A DNA stretch of 64,000 bases from Saccharothrix australiensis (GTDB lineage: Bacteria > Actinomycetota > Actinomycetes > Mycobacteriales > Pseudonocardiaceae). The notes beneath the pieces are model-generated. The model was not told the DNA's origin, made no database searches, and saw only the letters and a program-made list of their open reading frames with translations. Location: the NCBI RefSeq assembly GCF_003634935.1, contig NZ_RBXO01000001.1, positions 1 through 64,000 of the forward strand, given 5' to 3'. This document shows, piece by piece, positions 33,996 to 42,056 of this stretch (positions within the stretch are counted from its first letter, which is position 1; every line of letters starts with the position of its first letter). A program made the position numbers and the translations under genes.

Positions 33996-35047
33996 CGCCG
34001 CGTCCTCTCCGCCCGCCGCCGCAGGGCGTTGTTGACCAGCACGGCCGCCAGCAGCAGCACGCCGAGGAACAGCTGGAACCAGTCGCTGTCCCAGTTGGCG
34101 TAGACGATGCCCTGCCGCGCCATGCCGAAGATCAGCGCGCCGAGCGCCGCGCCCACCGCCGAACCGAACCCGCCGGTGAGCAGGCAGCCGCCGATCACCG
34201 CCGCGACGATGTACTGGAACTCCAGCCCGACGCCCTGGTTGGCCTGCACGCTGGTGAACCGCAGGATGCCGATCGTCCCGACCAGCCACGCCGCGCCCGC
34301 GGTCGTGGTGAACAGCAGGACCTTCGTGCGCCGCACGGGCACGCCGACCGCGCGGGCCGCCGCCGCCGCGCCGCCGACCGCGAAGACCCGGTTGCCGAAC
34401 CGGGTGTGCGCCAGGACCACCGCGGCGACCACCGTGACCGCCACCCACCACAGGACCGACACCGGGAACGCCGTGCCGCCGACGGGGAACGTCGACGCGA
34501 ACACGAACCCCGCCGACTCGTAGCCCGCCGCCGACCGCATCCCGGAGACCTGCACGGTGCCGGTGACCAACCGGGTGACACCCAGGTTCAGGCCCTGGAG
34601 CGCGAGGAACGTGCCGAGCGTGACGATGAAGCTCGGCAGGCCGGTCCGCACCACCAGCCAGCCGTTCAGCGCGCCGACCGCCAGCGCGAACACCAGCGAG
34701 GCGGCGAGCGCGAGCCACACGTGCCAGCCCAGGCGCGTCGACAGGATGGCGGTGACCAGCGCGGTGGACGCCGTCAGGACGCCGGCCGACAGGTCGAACT
34801 CGCCGCCGACCATGAGCAGCGCCACCGCCACCGCCACGATGCCGAGCGTGGAGGCGTCGTCCAGCCAGGTCGCCACGCCGCCGGGGCTCAGGAACCGCTC
34901 GGTCACCGCGGAGAAGAACGCGAACACCAGCAGCGCGCCCAGCAGCGCGCCGACCTCGGGCCGCCGGACGAGCCGGTCCAGCGGCCCGGCCGACGCGGTC
35001 CGCTCGTCCGGCGCCCGCGTGCCGGGCGCCGTCGTCCGCGCGGTCAC
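33992..35047 (-). CDS. Sugar ABC transporter permease (ribose/fructose type)
   Basis: A 351-residue permease with about ten membrane helices and the family signature [19 protein letters not shown] (like GGIDLSVG of RbsC) and [24 protein letters not shown] at 35047 overlaps the binding-protein stop (GTGA). It forms the channel of the SBP-permease-ATPase operon. Confidence 0.9.
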   Translation of the reverse strand: MTARTTAPGTRAPDERTASAGPLDRLVRRPEVGALLGALLVFAFFSAVTERFLSPGGVATWLDDASTLGIVAVAVALLMVGGEFDLSAGVLTASTALVTAILSTRLGWHVWLALAASLVFALAVGALNGWLVVRTGLPSFIVTLGTFLALQGLNLGVTRLVTGTVQVSGMRSAAGYESAGFVFASTFPVGGTAFPVSVLWWVAVTVVAAVVLAHTRFGNRVFAVGGAAAAARAVGVPVRRTKVLLFTTTAGAAWLVGTIGILRFTSVQANQGVGLEFQYIVAAVIGGCLLTGGFGSAVGAALGALIFGMARQGIVYANWDSDWFQLFLGVLLLAAVLVNNALRRRAERTRR

Positions 35048-36036
35048 CGGGTGCCGCGCTCGGCGTGCTCGGCGACCACGTCCACGTTGGACCGGTCCAC
35101 GAATCCGGGACCGGTGAGCACCGGTCTCCCGCCGCCCACGGTATTGGCGTTGTCGCGGTACAGCTTGAGCAGCACGATCGGCAGGTAGCCCTGCTCGTAC
35201 TGCTGCTGGTCGACGGCGAACAGCACGTCGCCCGCCTTGATCGCGTCCGTCACGTCGGCGTCGAGGTCGAAGGTGGCGACCACCGCCGCGGCCGACGCGC
35301 CCCGGACCGCGCGCACCGAACTGGCCGCGACCTGCGGGTTGAGCGCGAGCACGGCGTCCACCTCCGGGTCGGCCCGCAACGCCCCGCCGATGCGGGACGC
35401 CACGTCGGTCGGGCTGTTGAGGTCGACCTGGAGGTCGGTGACCGCGCCGCCGAACCCGGCCCGCGCGCCGGCGCACCGCTGGGCGAGGCCGATGTTGCCC
35501 GCCTCGTGGATCACGCACAGCAGCTTCGCCTTGCCGGCGTCCCGGAGCCGGCGGCCCGCCTGCTCGCCGGCGATGCCCTCGTCCTGGCCGACGTGCCCGA
35601 TCGCGCCGAACGACGCGCTCCGGTCGCCGCCGGAGTTGACGGTGACCACCGGGATGCCCGCCGACACCGCCCTCCCGATCGACGTCTTCAGCGCGTCCGG
35701 GTTGGCCATCGACACGACGAGGCCGCCGACCTCCTGCGCCACGGCGTTGTCGATCAGCGTGGCCTGGCGTCCGGGGTCGCCGTCGGAGTGGTAGTCCACG
35801 GCGACGCCGAGCTGCCTGCCCGCGTCCGTCGCGCCGTTCTTCACCACGTTCCAGAACGCGTCGCCGGCGGTGCCGTGGGAGATCACCGCGACGCGCAGGT
35901 CACCGCCGGGCCGCGCGCCGCCCGTGCCGGCGGTCGGCGGCGGGCCGGCCGCGCTGGGCCCGGTGCAGGCGGCCAGGACGGCGAGCGAGGCGAGCGCCAG
36001 GCTCACGCGCGGTAGCCGGGTGCGCAGGGACGTCAT
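35044..36036 (-). CDS. Sugar-binding lipoprotein of an ABC transporter
   Basis: A 330-residue periplasmic-binding-protein-I type lipoprotein. The ATG at 36036 has GGAGGAG upstream and yields a signal ending in LAVLAACTG (lipobox). [34 protein letters not shown] and [29 protein letters not shown] are the ribose/fructose-binding family blocks. First gene of the operon. Confidence 0.92.
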   Translation of the reverse strand: MTSLRTRLPRVSLALASLAVLAACTGPSAAGPPPTAGTGGARPGGDLRVAVISHGTAGDAFWNVVKNGATDAGRQLGVAVDYHSDGDPGRQATLIDNAVAQEVGGLVVSMANPDALKTSIGRAVSAGIPVVTVNSGGDRSASFGAIGHVGQDEGIAGEQAGRRLRDAGKAKLLCVIHEAGNIGLAQRCAGARAGFGGAVTDLQVDLNSPTDVASRIGGALRADPEVDAVLALNPQVAASSVRAVRGASAAAVVATFDLDADVTDAIKAGDVLFAVDQQQYEQGYLPIVLLKLYRDNANTVGGGRPVLTGPGFVDRSNVDVVAEHAERGTR

Positions 36037-36143
36037 CTGCTCTCCTCCGCGGGGACGGTGGGCTCTCCGGTCGACCGGCTCGGGCTGGGCGTCCGTCGCG
36101 CCCGGACCTCGGGCGACGGTCCCGCGCGGCCGGCGGGCGGTCG

Positions 36144-36572
36144 CTAGTCCCAGCCGCCGCCGCGCCTGCCCTGCTTGGTCTGCGCGCGGCGCTTCTTCTC
36201 CGCGATCCGGCGTTCCTTCGAGCCCTTGGTCGGCTTGGTCGGGCGGCGCACCGGGGGCGGAGCCGCGGCGGCGTCCCGCAGGAGCCGCGCCATCCGCTCG
36301 CGGGCCGCCGCGCGGTTCTGCAACTGGGCCCGGTGCTCGCTCGCCGCGACCGTCAGCACCCCGTCGACCAGGCGCTTCTCCAACCGCGCGAGCATCCGCG
36401 ACCGCAGCCACGCGGGCACCGACGGCGAGGCGGCCAGGTCGAACGACAGCTCGACGCGGCTGTCCGCCGTGTTCACGCCCTGCCCGCCGGGACCGGAGGA
36501 CCGCGAGAACCGCTCGCCCAGCTCGGCCGCCGGCACCACCAGCGTCCGCGTCACGACCAGATCCTCCGCCAC
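36144..36572 (-). CDS. arfB: Alternative ribosome-rescue hydrolase ArfB
   Basis: A 142-residue peptidyl-tRNA hydrolase. SRSSGPGGQGVNTADSRVEL contains the catalytic GGQ, and the C-terminal Lys/Arg-rich tail (SKERRIAEKKRRAQTKQGRR) enters the mRNA channel of stalled ribosomes in ArfB. Length and layout are normal. It starts 11 bp after the preceding gene on the same strand. Confidence 0.95.
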   Translation of the reverse strand: MAEDLVVTRTLVVPAAELGERFSRSSGPGGQGVNTADSRVELSFDLAASPSVPAWLRSRMLARLEKRLVDGVLTVAASEHRAQLQNRAAARERMARLLRDAAAAPPPVRRPTKPTKGSKERRIAEKKRRAQTKQGRRGGGWD

Positions 36573-36582
36573 GGTGACCAGG

Positions 36583-37356
36583 TTAGAACGTCAACCCCGG
36601 TGCGGTCGCGATCTTTGCGGCCTCTTCGACGGTCAGCGGGGTGTCCGCGCCGGTCCGGCGGCCGTGCCCGTCCTCGTTCACCGCCGTCACCGAGACGGTG
36701 CCGCCGTCCGCGGTCGCCCCGGTGACGACGATCGAGCGCGACTGCTCGTAGTGGAAGGTCTGGACCGCGACCCGGACACCGCCGACGATCCGCCACTCGC
36801 AGGTCGAGTAGGACGGGTTCACCGGGACGCAGGTGAGCCGGCGGTCGCTCATCCGGATCAGCACCGTCCCCTTCCGGTCACCCGTCAGCTCGGCCGCGGC
36901 GCGGTACTCGTTCCAGCCGATGAAGAACTCCCACGGGAGGTCCGTCGCACCCCGCCCGCCCTTGGCCGGCACGGGCGGCAGCGCGCCGGAGTGGGCCAGC
37001 ACCGCGGTCAGCTCGGCGGCGCGCCGCTCGGACAGCGGTTTGGCGGGCGGTGGCAGCGTGACGTCGGGCGGACCGGTCGGCGGCCGGCGCGCCGAGGGCG
37101 GCGGGGCGGACGAGGTCGAGGGCGCGGTGGTCACGATGTCGGACGGCGGCGGCGTGCCCGCGTCGACGCCCGGCCCGCGAGCGCCGAGCGCCAGGGGCAG
37201 GGATGCCGCCGCGACCGCGACGAGGACGGCGGCGGCCGTCGCGGAGCGCCGCAGGGCCACCCGGCGGCGGCCGGCCCGCACGATCGCCGCCGCGTCCAGC
37301 CGCGACGGCGGTTCGTCCGCGAGCGCGGTCGCCAGCACGTGCTTGATGTCGGTCAC
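36583..37356 (-). CDS. Membrane protein coupled to the SigE-family sigma gene (putative anti-sigma)
   Basis: A 257-residue protein: an N-terminal cytosolic segment (DIKHVLATALADEPPSRLDAAAIVRAGRRR), one membrane helix (SATAAAVLVAVAAASLPLAL), a Pro/Ser-rich linker and an external domain. The GTG at 37356 overlaps the sigma factor stop. Proteins of this shape usually follow SigE-family genes; an anti-sigma role is inferred from layout and coupling, and no ZAS zinc motif is visible. Confidence 0.72.
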   Translation of the reverse strand: MTDIKHVLATALADEPPSRLDAAAIVRAGRRRVALRRSATAAAVLVAVAAASLPLALGARGPGVDAGTPPPSDIVTTAPSTSSAPPPSARRPPTGPPDVTLPPPAKPLSERRAAELTAVLAHSGALPPVPAKGGRGATDLPWEFFIGWNEYRAAAELTGDRKGTVLIRMSDRRLTCVPVNPSYSTCEWRIVGGVRVAVQTFHYEQSRSIVVTGATADGGTVSVTAVNEDGHGRRTGADTPLTVEEAAKIATAPGLTF

Positions 37357-37847
37357 GCCCGCTCCTCGACCACGTGGTGCCCGAGCAGTCGGCGGAGCGT
37401 GGCGAGGCCCTTCGCCGCCTGGCTCTTCACGGTTCCCTCGGACCGACCGAGGAGGCGGGCGGTGTCCGCGACGCTGAGGTCCTCCCAGTACCGGAGCACG
37501 ACGACGGCCCGCTGGCCGGCCGGGAGGGCGGCCAGCGCGTCCCGGACGTCGAAGTCGGCGGGGTCCGCGCCGGGCACCGGCGTCTCGGGCAGCGACGCCA
37601 CGACCGTCTCCCGGCGGCGGAACCCGCGGCGCGACTCGTCGATCGCCGTGCGGACCAGGACCTTGCGGGCGTAGGCGTCGAGCGGACCGTCCCGACCCAG
37701 GCGGGGCCACGCGACGTAAAGCCTGGTCAGGGCGGTCTGCACCAGGTCCTCGGCGCGGTGCCAGTCACCGCACAGCAGGTACGCGGTCCGCCGCAAGGCC
37801 GGCGCGCGGGCGTCCACGAACTCCGCGAAGTCGCTGTCGCGCTCCAC
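37353..37847 (-). CDS. SigE-family ECF RNA polymerase sigma factor
   Basis: A 164-residue sigma factor. Region 2 includes LLCGDWHRAEDLVQTALTRLYVAW and region 4 includes LPAGQRAVVVLRYWEDLSVADTARLLGRSEGTVKSQ. This is the actinobacterial SigE-like group (about 165-180 aa). It is translationally coupled to the downstream membrane protein. Its target promoters are unknown. Confidence 0.92.
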   Translation of the reverse strand: MERDSDFAEFVDARAPALRRTAYLLCGDWHRAEDLVQTALTRLYVAWPRLGRDGPLDAYARKVLVRTAIDESRRGFRRRETVVASLPETPVPGADPADFDVRDALAALPAGQRAVVVLRYWEDLSVADTARLLGRSEGTVKSQAAKGLATLRRLLGHHVVEERA

Positions 37848-37946
37848 TCCGCCCTCCCTCGGTCACCGCTCCATACGGAACGGCCGGTGCGGGAGGTTGC
37901 CTCCGGCGGCGCGGAACACCCGCGCGGACCGACCGGTGGGCGGCAC

Positions 37947-37991
37947 CGGGCACGCGGCCGGGCGGGGGACGCCCGCCCGGCCGCGTGCCCG
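37947..37991. terminator. Terminator of purF-purM
   Basis: A perfect 20-bp stem (37947-37966 with 37972-37991, 5-nt loop GGACG) ends directly beside the purM stop codon. Confidence 0.85.
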
Positions 37992-39065
37992 TCAGAACCT
38001 CGGGTGGTCGCCGACCAGCGCGGTCGGCTCCTCGGACCGGCCCACCTCGCCCAGCACCCACGCGGGCACGTGGCGGGCGGTCAGCACGGCCAGTGCGCGG
38101 TCCACGTCCTCCGGGGACACGACGGCCACCATGCCGATGCCCATGTTGAACGTCTGCTCCATCTCCTCGCGGTCGACCCGGCCGCGCTGCGCGATCATCG
38201 CGAACACCGGGGCCGGCGTCCACGTGCCGCGGTCCAGGCGGGCGTGCAGGCCCTCCGGCAGCACGCGCGCCAGGTTCGCCGCCAGGCCGCCGCCCGTGAT
38301 GTGGGCGAACGTCCGCACCTCGGCCTCCGCCGCCAGCGCCAGGCAGTCCTTCGCGTAGATGCGGGTCGGCTCCAGCAGCTCCTCGCCGAGGGTCCGCCCG
38401 AACTCCTCCACGTGCCCGGACAGCGGCATCCGCGCGATCTCCAGCAGCACGTGCCGCGCCAGCGAGTACCCGTTCGAGTGCAGCCCGGACGAGCCGAGGG
38501 CGATCACCACGTCGCCGTCGCGCACCCGTTCCGGCCCGAGCATCGCGGACGCCTCCACGACGCCGACGCCCGTGCCGGAGATGTCGTAGTCGTCCTCGCC
38601 CATCAGGCCGGGGTGCTCGGCGGTCTCGCCGCCCAGCAGCGCGCACCCGGCCAGCACGCAGCCCTCCGAGATGCCCTTGACCAGCGCGGCGACCTTGTCC
38701 GGCACCACGCGGCCGACCGCGATGTAGTCCTGGAGGAACAGCGGCTCGGCGCCGCAGACGACCAGGTCGTCCACCACCATCGCCACCAGGTCGATGCCGA
38801 TGGTGTCGTGCTTGTCCAGCGCCTGCGCGACCGCGATCTTCGTGCCGACGCCGTCCGTGGACGACGCGAGCACCGGCTCCTTCCAGCGGTCCAGCCGCAG
38901 CTTGAACAGGCCCGCGAACCCGCCGATGCCGCCGAGGACCTCGGGCCGGTGCGCCTTCGCCGCCCAGGGCTTGAGCTTCTCCACCGCCTCGTCACCCGCG
39001 GTGATGCTTACTCCGGCGGCGGCGTAGGTGGCCTTGGCGGTGTCGGTCACGTCACTGGCTTCCAT
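37992..39065 (-). CDS. purM: Phosphoribosylformylglycinamidine cyclo-ligase
   Basis: AIR synthetase, step 5 of purine synthesis. The 357-residue protein has VLASSTDGVGTKIAVA, IGIDLVAMVVDDL, LLGGETAEHPGLM and FAHITGGGLAANLARVLP. The ATG at 39065 or GTG at 39050 (GGAAG 8 nt upstream) are both possible; the longer frame is a shadow of purF. It lies 17 bp after purF. Confidence 0.95.
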   Translation of the reverse strand: MEASDVTDTAKATYAAAGVSITAGDEAVEKLKPWAAKAHRPEVLGGIGGFAGLFKLRLDRWKEPVLASSTDGVGTKIAVAQALDKHDTIGIDLVAMVVDDLVVCGAEPLFLQDYIAVGRVVPDKVAALVKGISEGCVLAGCALLGGETAEHPGLMGEDDYDISGTGVGVVEASAMLGPERVRDGDVVIALGSSGLHSNGYSLARHVLLEIARMPLSGHVEEFGRTLGEELLEPTRIYAKDCLALAAEAEVRTFAHITGGGLAANLARVLPEGLHARLDRGTWTPAPVFAMIAQRGRVDREEMEQTFNMGIGMVAVVSPEDVDRALAVLTARHVPAWVLGEVGRSEEPTALVGDHPRF

Positions 39066-39082
39066 TGTCTGCGGGCATCCAT

Positions 39083-40606
39083 TCAGGGCCGTCGGAGGGC
39101 GTCCTCGGCACCGTACCCGTTCGCCAGCACGGGAGCGGCCGAGCCCGCGACACCCCGGATGCCTTCCAACAGGTGCTTGCCGATCAGCGCGTCCTCGGGC
39201 AGCGGGATTGGGTAGTCGCCGTCGAAGCACGCCGTGCACAGGCGCGTCTTGGGCTGCTCGCTGGCGGCCACGAGCTGCTCCAGCGACACGTAGCCCAGCG
39301 AGTCGGACCCGATGGAGCGGCGGATGCCGTCGTCGTCCAGGCCGTTCGCGATCAGCTCGGCGCGGGACGCGAAGTCGATGCCGTAGAAGCAGGGCCACTT
39401 GACCGGCGGCGACGCGATCCGGACGTGCACCTCGACCGCGCCCGCCTCGCGCAGCATCCGCACCAGGGCGCGCTGCGTGTTGCCGCGCACGATCGAGTCG
39501 TCCACCACGACCAGCCGCTTGCCGCGGATCACGTCCCGCAGCGGGTTGAGCTTGAGCCGGATGCCGAGCTGGCGGATGGTCTGCGACGGCTGGATGAACG
39601 TGCGGCCCACGTAGGCGTTCTTGACCAGCCCCGACCCGTACGGGATGCCGCTGGCCTGTGCGTAGCCGATGGCGGCCGGCGTGCCGGACTCGGGCACCGG
39701 GATCACCAGGTCGGCGTCCGCCGGGTGCTCCTGCGCGAGCCGGCGGCCGATCTCCACGCGCGTGGCGTGCACCGAGCGCCCGGCGATCGTCGTGTCCGGC
39801 CGCGCCAGGTAGACGTACTCGAAGACGCAGCCCTTGGGCTCCGGTGCGGCGAACCGGCTGGAGCGCAGGCCGTTCTCGTCGATGGCGATCAGCTCGCCCG
39901 GCTCGACCTCGCGGACGAACGACGCGCCCACGATGTCCAGCGCGGCGGTCTCGCTCGCCACCACCCAGCCGCGTTCCAGCCTGCCGAGCACCAGCGGGCG
40001 CACGCCCTGCGGGTCACGGGCCGCGTACAGCGTCGACTCGTCCGAGAACGCGAGGCAGAACGCGCCGCGCAGGGTCGGGAGCAGCTGCATCGCGGCCTGC
40101 TCGATGCCGATGTCGGCCGCCGCCGCGGCGAGCAGCCCGCACACCACGTCGGAGTCGGTGGTCGCGCCGTGCCGGGTGTCGACGCCCAGCTCGCGGGCCT
40201 TCGCCAGCAGCTCGGCGGTGTTCACCAGGTTGCCGTTGTGGCCCAGCGACAGGCCGGAGCCGGTGGCCGTGGTGCGGAACGTCGGCTGCGCGTTCTCCCA
40301 CGTCGTGGAGCCCGTGGTGGAGTACCGGCAGTGGCCGACCGCGACGTGGCCGTGCAGGGACGACAGCACCTGCTCGTCGAACACCTGGCTGACCAGGCCG
40401 AGGTCCTTGAAGACGACCACCTGGCTGCCGTCGCCGACGGAAATGCCCGCCGCCTCCTGGCCGCGGTGCTGGAGCGCGTAGAGGCCGTAGTAGGTGAGCT
40501 TGGCGACGTCCTCGCCGGGAGCCCACACGCCGAACACTCCGCACTCCTCGCGGGGCTCTTGCTCTTCGGTGTCGTTTCGGCCGGTTGCTGACGGGTCGGT
40601 GACCAC
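39083..40606 (-). CDS. purF: Amidophosphoribosyltransferase
   Basis: First committed enzyme of purine synthesis. The 507-residue protein starts at GTG 40606 (GGGAG upstream) with a short propeptide before the glutaminase nucleophile in REECGVFGVW. LYALQHRGQEAAGI, LGHNGNLVN and the PRPP loop VVVDDSIVRGNTQ are all present, with the iron-sulfur type C-terminal Cys (LCTACFDGDYPI). The promoter has TACACT at 40650-40645 and a PHO-box-like repeat over its -35 region. Confidence 0.97.
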   Translation of the reverse strand: MVTDPSATGRNDTEEQEPREECGVFGVWAPGEDVAKLTYYGLYALQHRGQEAAGISVGDGSQVVVFKDLGLVSQVFDEQVLSSLHGHVAVGHCRYSTTGSTTWENAQPTFRTTATGSGLSLGHNGNLVNTAELLAKARELGVDTRHGATTDSDVVCGLLAAAAADIGIEQAAMQLLPTLRGAFCLAFSDESTLYAARDPQGVRPLVLGRLERGWVVASETAALDIVGASFVREVEPGELIAIDENGLRSSRFAAPEPKGCVFEYVYLARPDTTIAGRSVHATRVEIGRRLAQEHPADADLVIPVPESGTPAAIGYAQASGIPYGSGLVKNAYVGRTFIQPSQTIRQLGIRLKLNPLRDVIRGKRLVVVDDSIVRGNTQRALVRMLREAGAVEVHVRIASPPVKWPCFYGIDFASRAELIANGLDDDGIRRSIGSDSLGYVSLEQLVAASEQPKTRLCTACFDGDYPIPLPEDALIGKHLLEGIRGVAGSAAPVLANGYGAEDALRRP

Positions 40607-40644
40607 CGAGTGCTCCCTAGCGACGAGGTCGGGCTGCACCTGCG

Positions 40645-40650
40645 AGTGTA
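40645..40650 (-). promoter_or_regulatory. -10 element (TACACT) of purF
   Basis: Minus-strand TACACT about 38 nt before the purF GTG; it implies a 5' leader of roughly 30 nt. Confidence 0.45.
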
Positions 40651-40669
40651 AGGCGAACGGGGGGTGAAC
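40648..40669 (-). promoter_or_regulatory. Candidate PHO box over the purF promoter
   Basis: On the minus strand two adjacent 11-nt units, GTTCACCCCCC (40669-40659) and GTTCGCCTTAC (40658-40648), match the PhoP direct-repeat pattern and spacing. The second unit runs into the -10 element. Function is inferred. Confidence 0.5.
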
Positions 40670-40841
40670 CACCCCTACCGGGGCCCACGGGAAGTGACGA
40701 AACGCACCCTCGACGGCGGAGCCCGTCCCCCGACCGGAGCCATGCACCGGCCCGTGACCACCACCCCGCCGAGCACTCCGGCGCGCGGCACACCGGCAGA
40801 AGGGTGACCACGAACACGAAGCAAGGGTTTCGCGCCGGTCG

Positions 40842-40876
40842 CGGTGCCCGGCCCCCGGCGAGGGGTCCGGGCACCG
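40842..40876. terminator. Terminator downstream of the mycothiol-dependent enzyme gene
   Basis: A 10-bp stem (40842-40851 with 40867-40876) extended by four inner pairs, next to the stop at 40882. Confidence 0.6.
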
Positions 40877-40881
40877 AGCCG

Positions 40882-41613
40882 TCAGTCCAGCCGCAACACG
40901 CCCAGCACGTCCCGATCGCCCTCGGCGGGCAGCGGCACCCGTCCCCACAGCCCGTAGTGCACGATCACGGCCTCACCGCTGACCAGCGCGTCGGTCTCCT
41001 CGCCGGGCCACGCGGCCCGCACCTCGGGCACCGAGCCGGGCTCCAGCCGGACCACCCACGCCTCCGGGACGTCGGTCAGCCGCACCAGCGCCGTGCCCTT
41101 GGCGGTGGGCGGCACGTCGGCGGCGTACTTCGCGGCCAGCAGCGTCCCCAGCGACTCCTCGATGCCGTCGACGGCGAAGTCCGCGTCGCCGGGCACGAGC
41201 GACCGCAGCGCGGCCTGCGCGTCCCACCGCCGCAGGTCGACCTCGTGCGCGATGCGGCGGTGCCACACCCACGCCAGGTCGGGCGAGGCGGGCGAGAACG
41301 TCCAGGCGGGCCGGTTGCCCGGCACGGCGGGCAGCACCTCGGCGGCCAGCGCGAGCTGCGCGTCCAGGTACTCCAGCGGCACCACGTCCACCGGCACCGG
41401 CGGCAGCCGCAACCGCGCGGTGCTGCCGCTGCGCAGGTACTCCAGCGAGGTCTGGAGGAACCGGCCGACGTGCAGGACGAGCTCGGTGAACGTCCAGCCG
41501 GGGCAGCTCGGCACCGCCGCGGCCGGGTCGGCCTCGCCGACCGCCGCGCGGAACATCGCCGCCTGCCTGGTGAACTCGTCCGTCCACCGCTGGGTGTGCC
41601 AACCACCGGCCAC
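40882..41613 (-). CDS. Maleylpyruvate isomerase family mycothiol-dependent enzyme
   Basis: A 243-residue DinB/MDMPI-fold protein. The GTG at 41613 has AGGAGG 6 nt upstream. The N-terminal domain has PSCPGWTFTELVLHVGRF with a metal-binding His, and WVWHRRIAHEVDLRRWDAQ supplies the other His residues. A C-terminal sterol-carrier-like half follows. Such proteins use mycothiol as cofactor; the substrate is unknown. This fits the presence of mshD. Confidence 0.85.
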   Translation of the reverse strand: MAGGWHTQRWTDEFTRQAAMFRAAVGEADPAAAVPSCPGWTFTELVLHVGRFLQTSLEYLRSGSTARLRLPPVPVDVVPLEYLDAQLALAAEVLPAVPGNRPAWTFSPASPDLAWVWHRRIAHEVDLRRWDAQAALRSLVPGDADFAVDGIEESLGTLLAAKYAADVPPTAKGTALVRLTDVPEAWVVRLEPGSVPEVRAAWPGEETDALVSGEAVIVHYGLWGRVPLPAEGDRDVLGVLRLD

Positions 41614-41741
41614 GCGTTTCCTCCTAGCTGTGCCGTCCGCGCCATCGTGCCGCACTCCGGCGTCGCGCCGAAGCGGAACCGATGATGATCCGCGTGCGTC
41701 GCACCGGTCGGAGCGGTCGGCGGCACGAAGGGTGGGAGACC

Positions 41742-42056
41742 GTGTTCGGTGTGCGGCCAGAGACGTTGCGCGAGGCGTCGAAGGGGTTCCACGACGGCGC
41801 GGAGGCGACCGGTGACGGGGCTGAGCTGATCTCGCTGCTCCGGCTCGACGCGGACGCGCTCGGCCAGGTGCCCGCGGCGGCGGAGTTCGTCGACGCGCTG
41901 GCCCGCTGGTCGGGCGAGCAGTCCGACGACCTGCGCCGGGGATCGGCCTGGTACCGCGACGCGGGCGACGGCCTGGTCGAGAACGCCGACTCGTACCAGC
42001 GCGCCGACGACGACTCGACCACCTCGTTCCGCGACCTGGAAGGCGGTCTCGCGTGA
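41742..42056 (+). CDS. Small ESX/WXG100-like helical protein
   Basis: A 104-residue helical protein. The GTG at 41742 (GGGAG upstream) begins FGVRPETLREASKGFHDGAEATGDGAELI. It overlaps the DUF1023 hydrolase start by 4 bp. Small helical proteins in this position are typical of the WXG100-like family that pairs with DUF1023 effectors; no clear WxG turn is seen, so the call is from layout. Confidence 0.65.
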   Translation: MFGVRPETLREASKGFHDGAEATGDGAELISLLRLDADALGQVPAAAEFVDALARWSGEQSDDLRRGSAWYRDAGDGLVENADSYQRADDDSTTSFRDLEGGLA

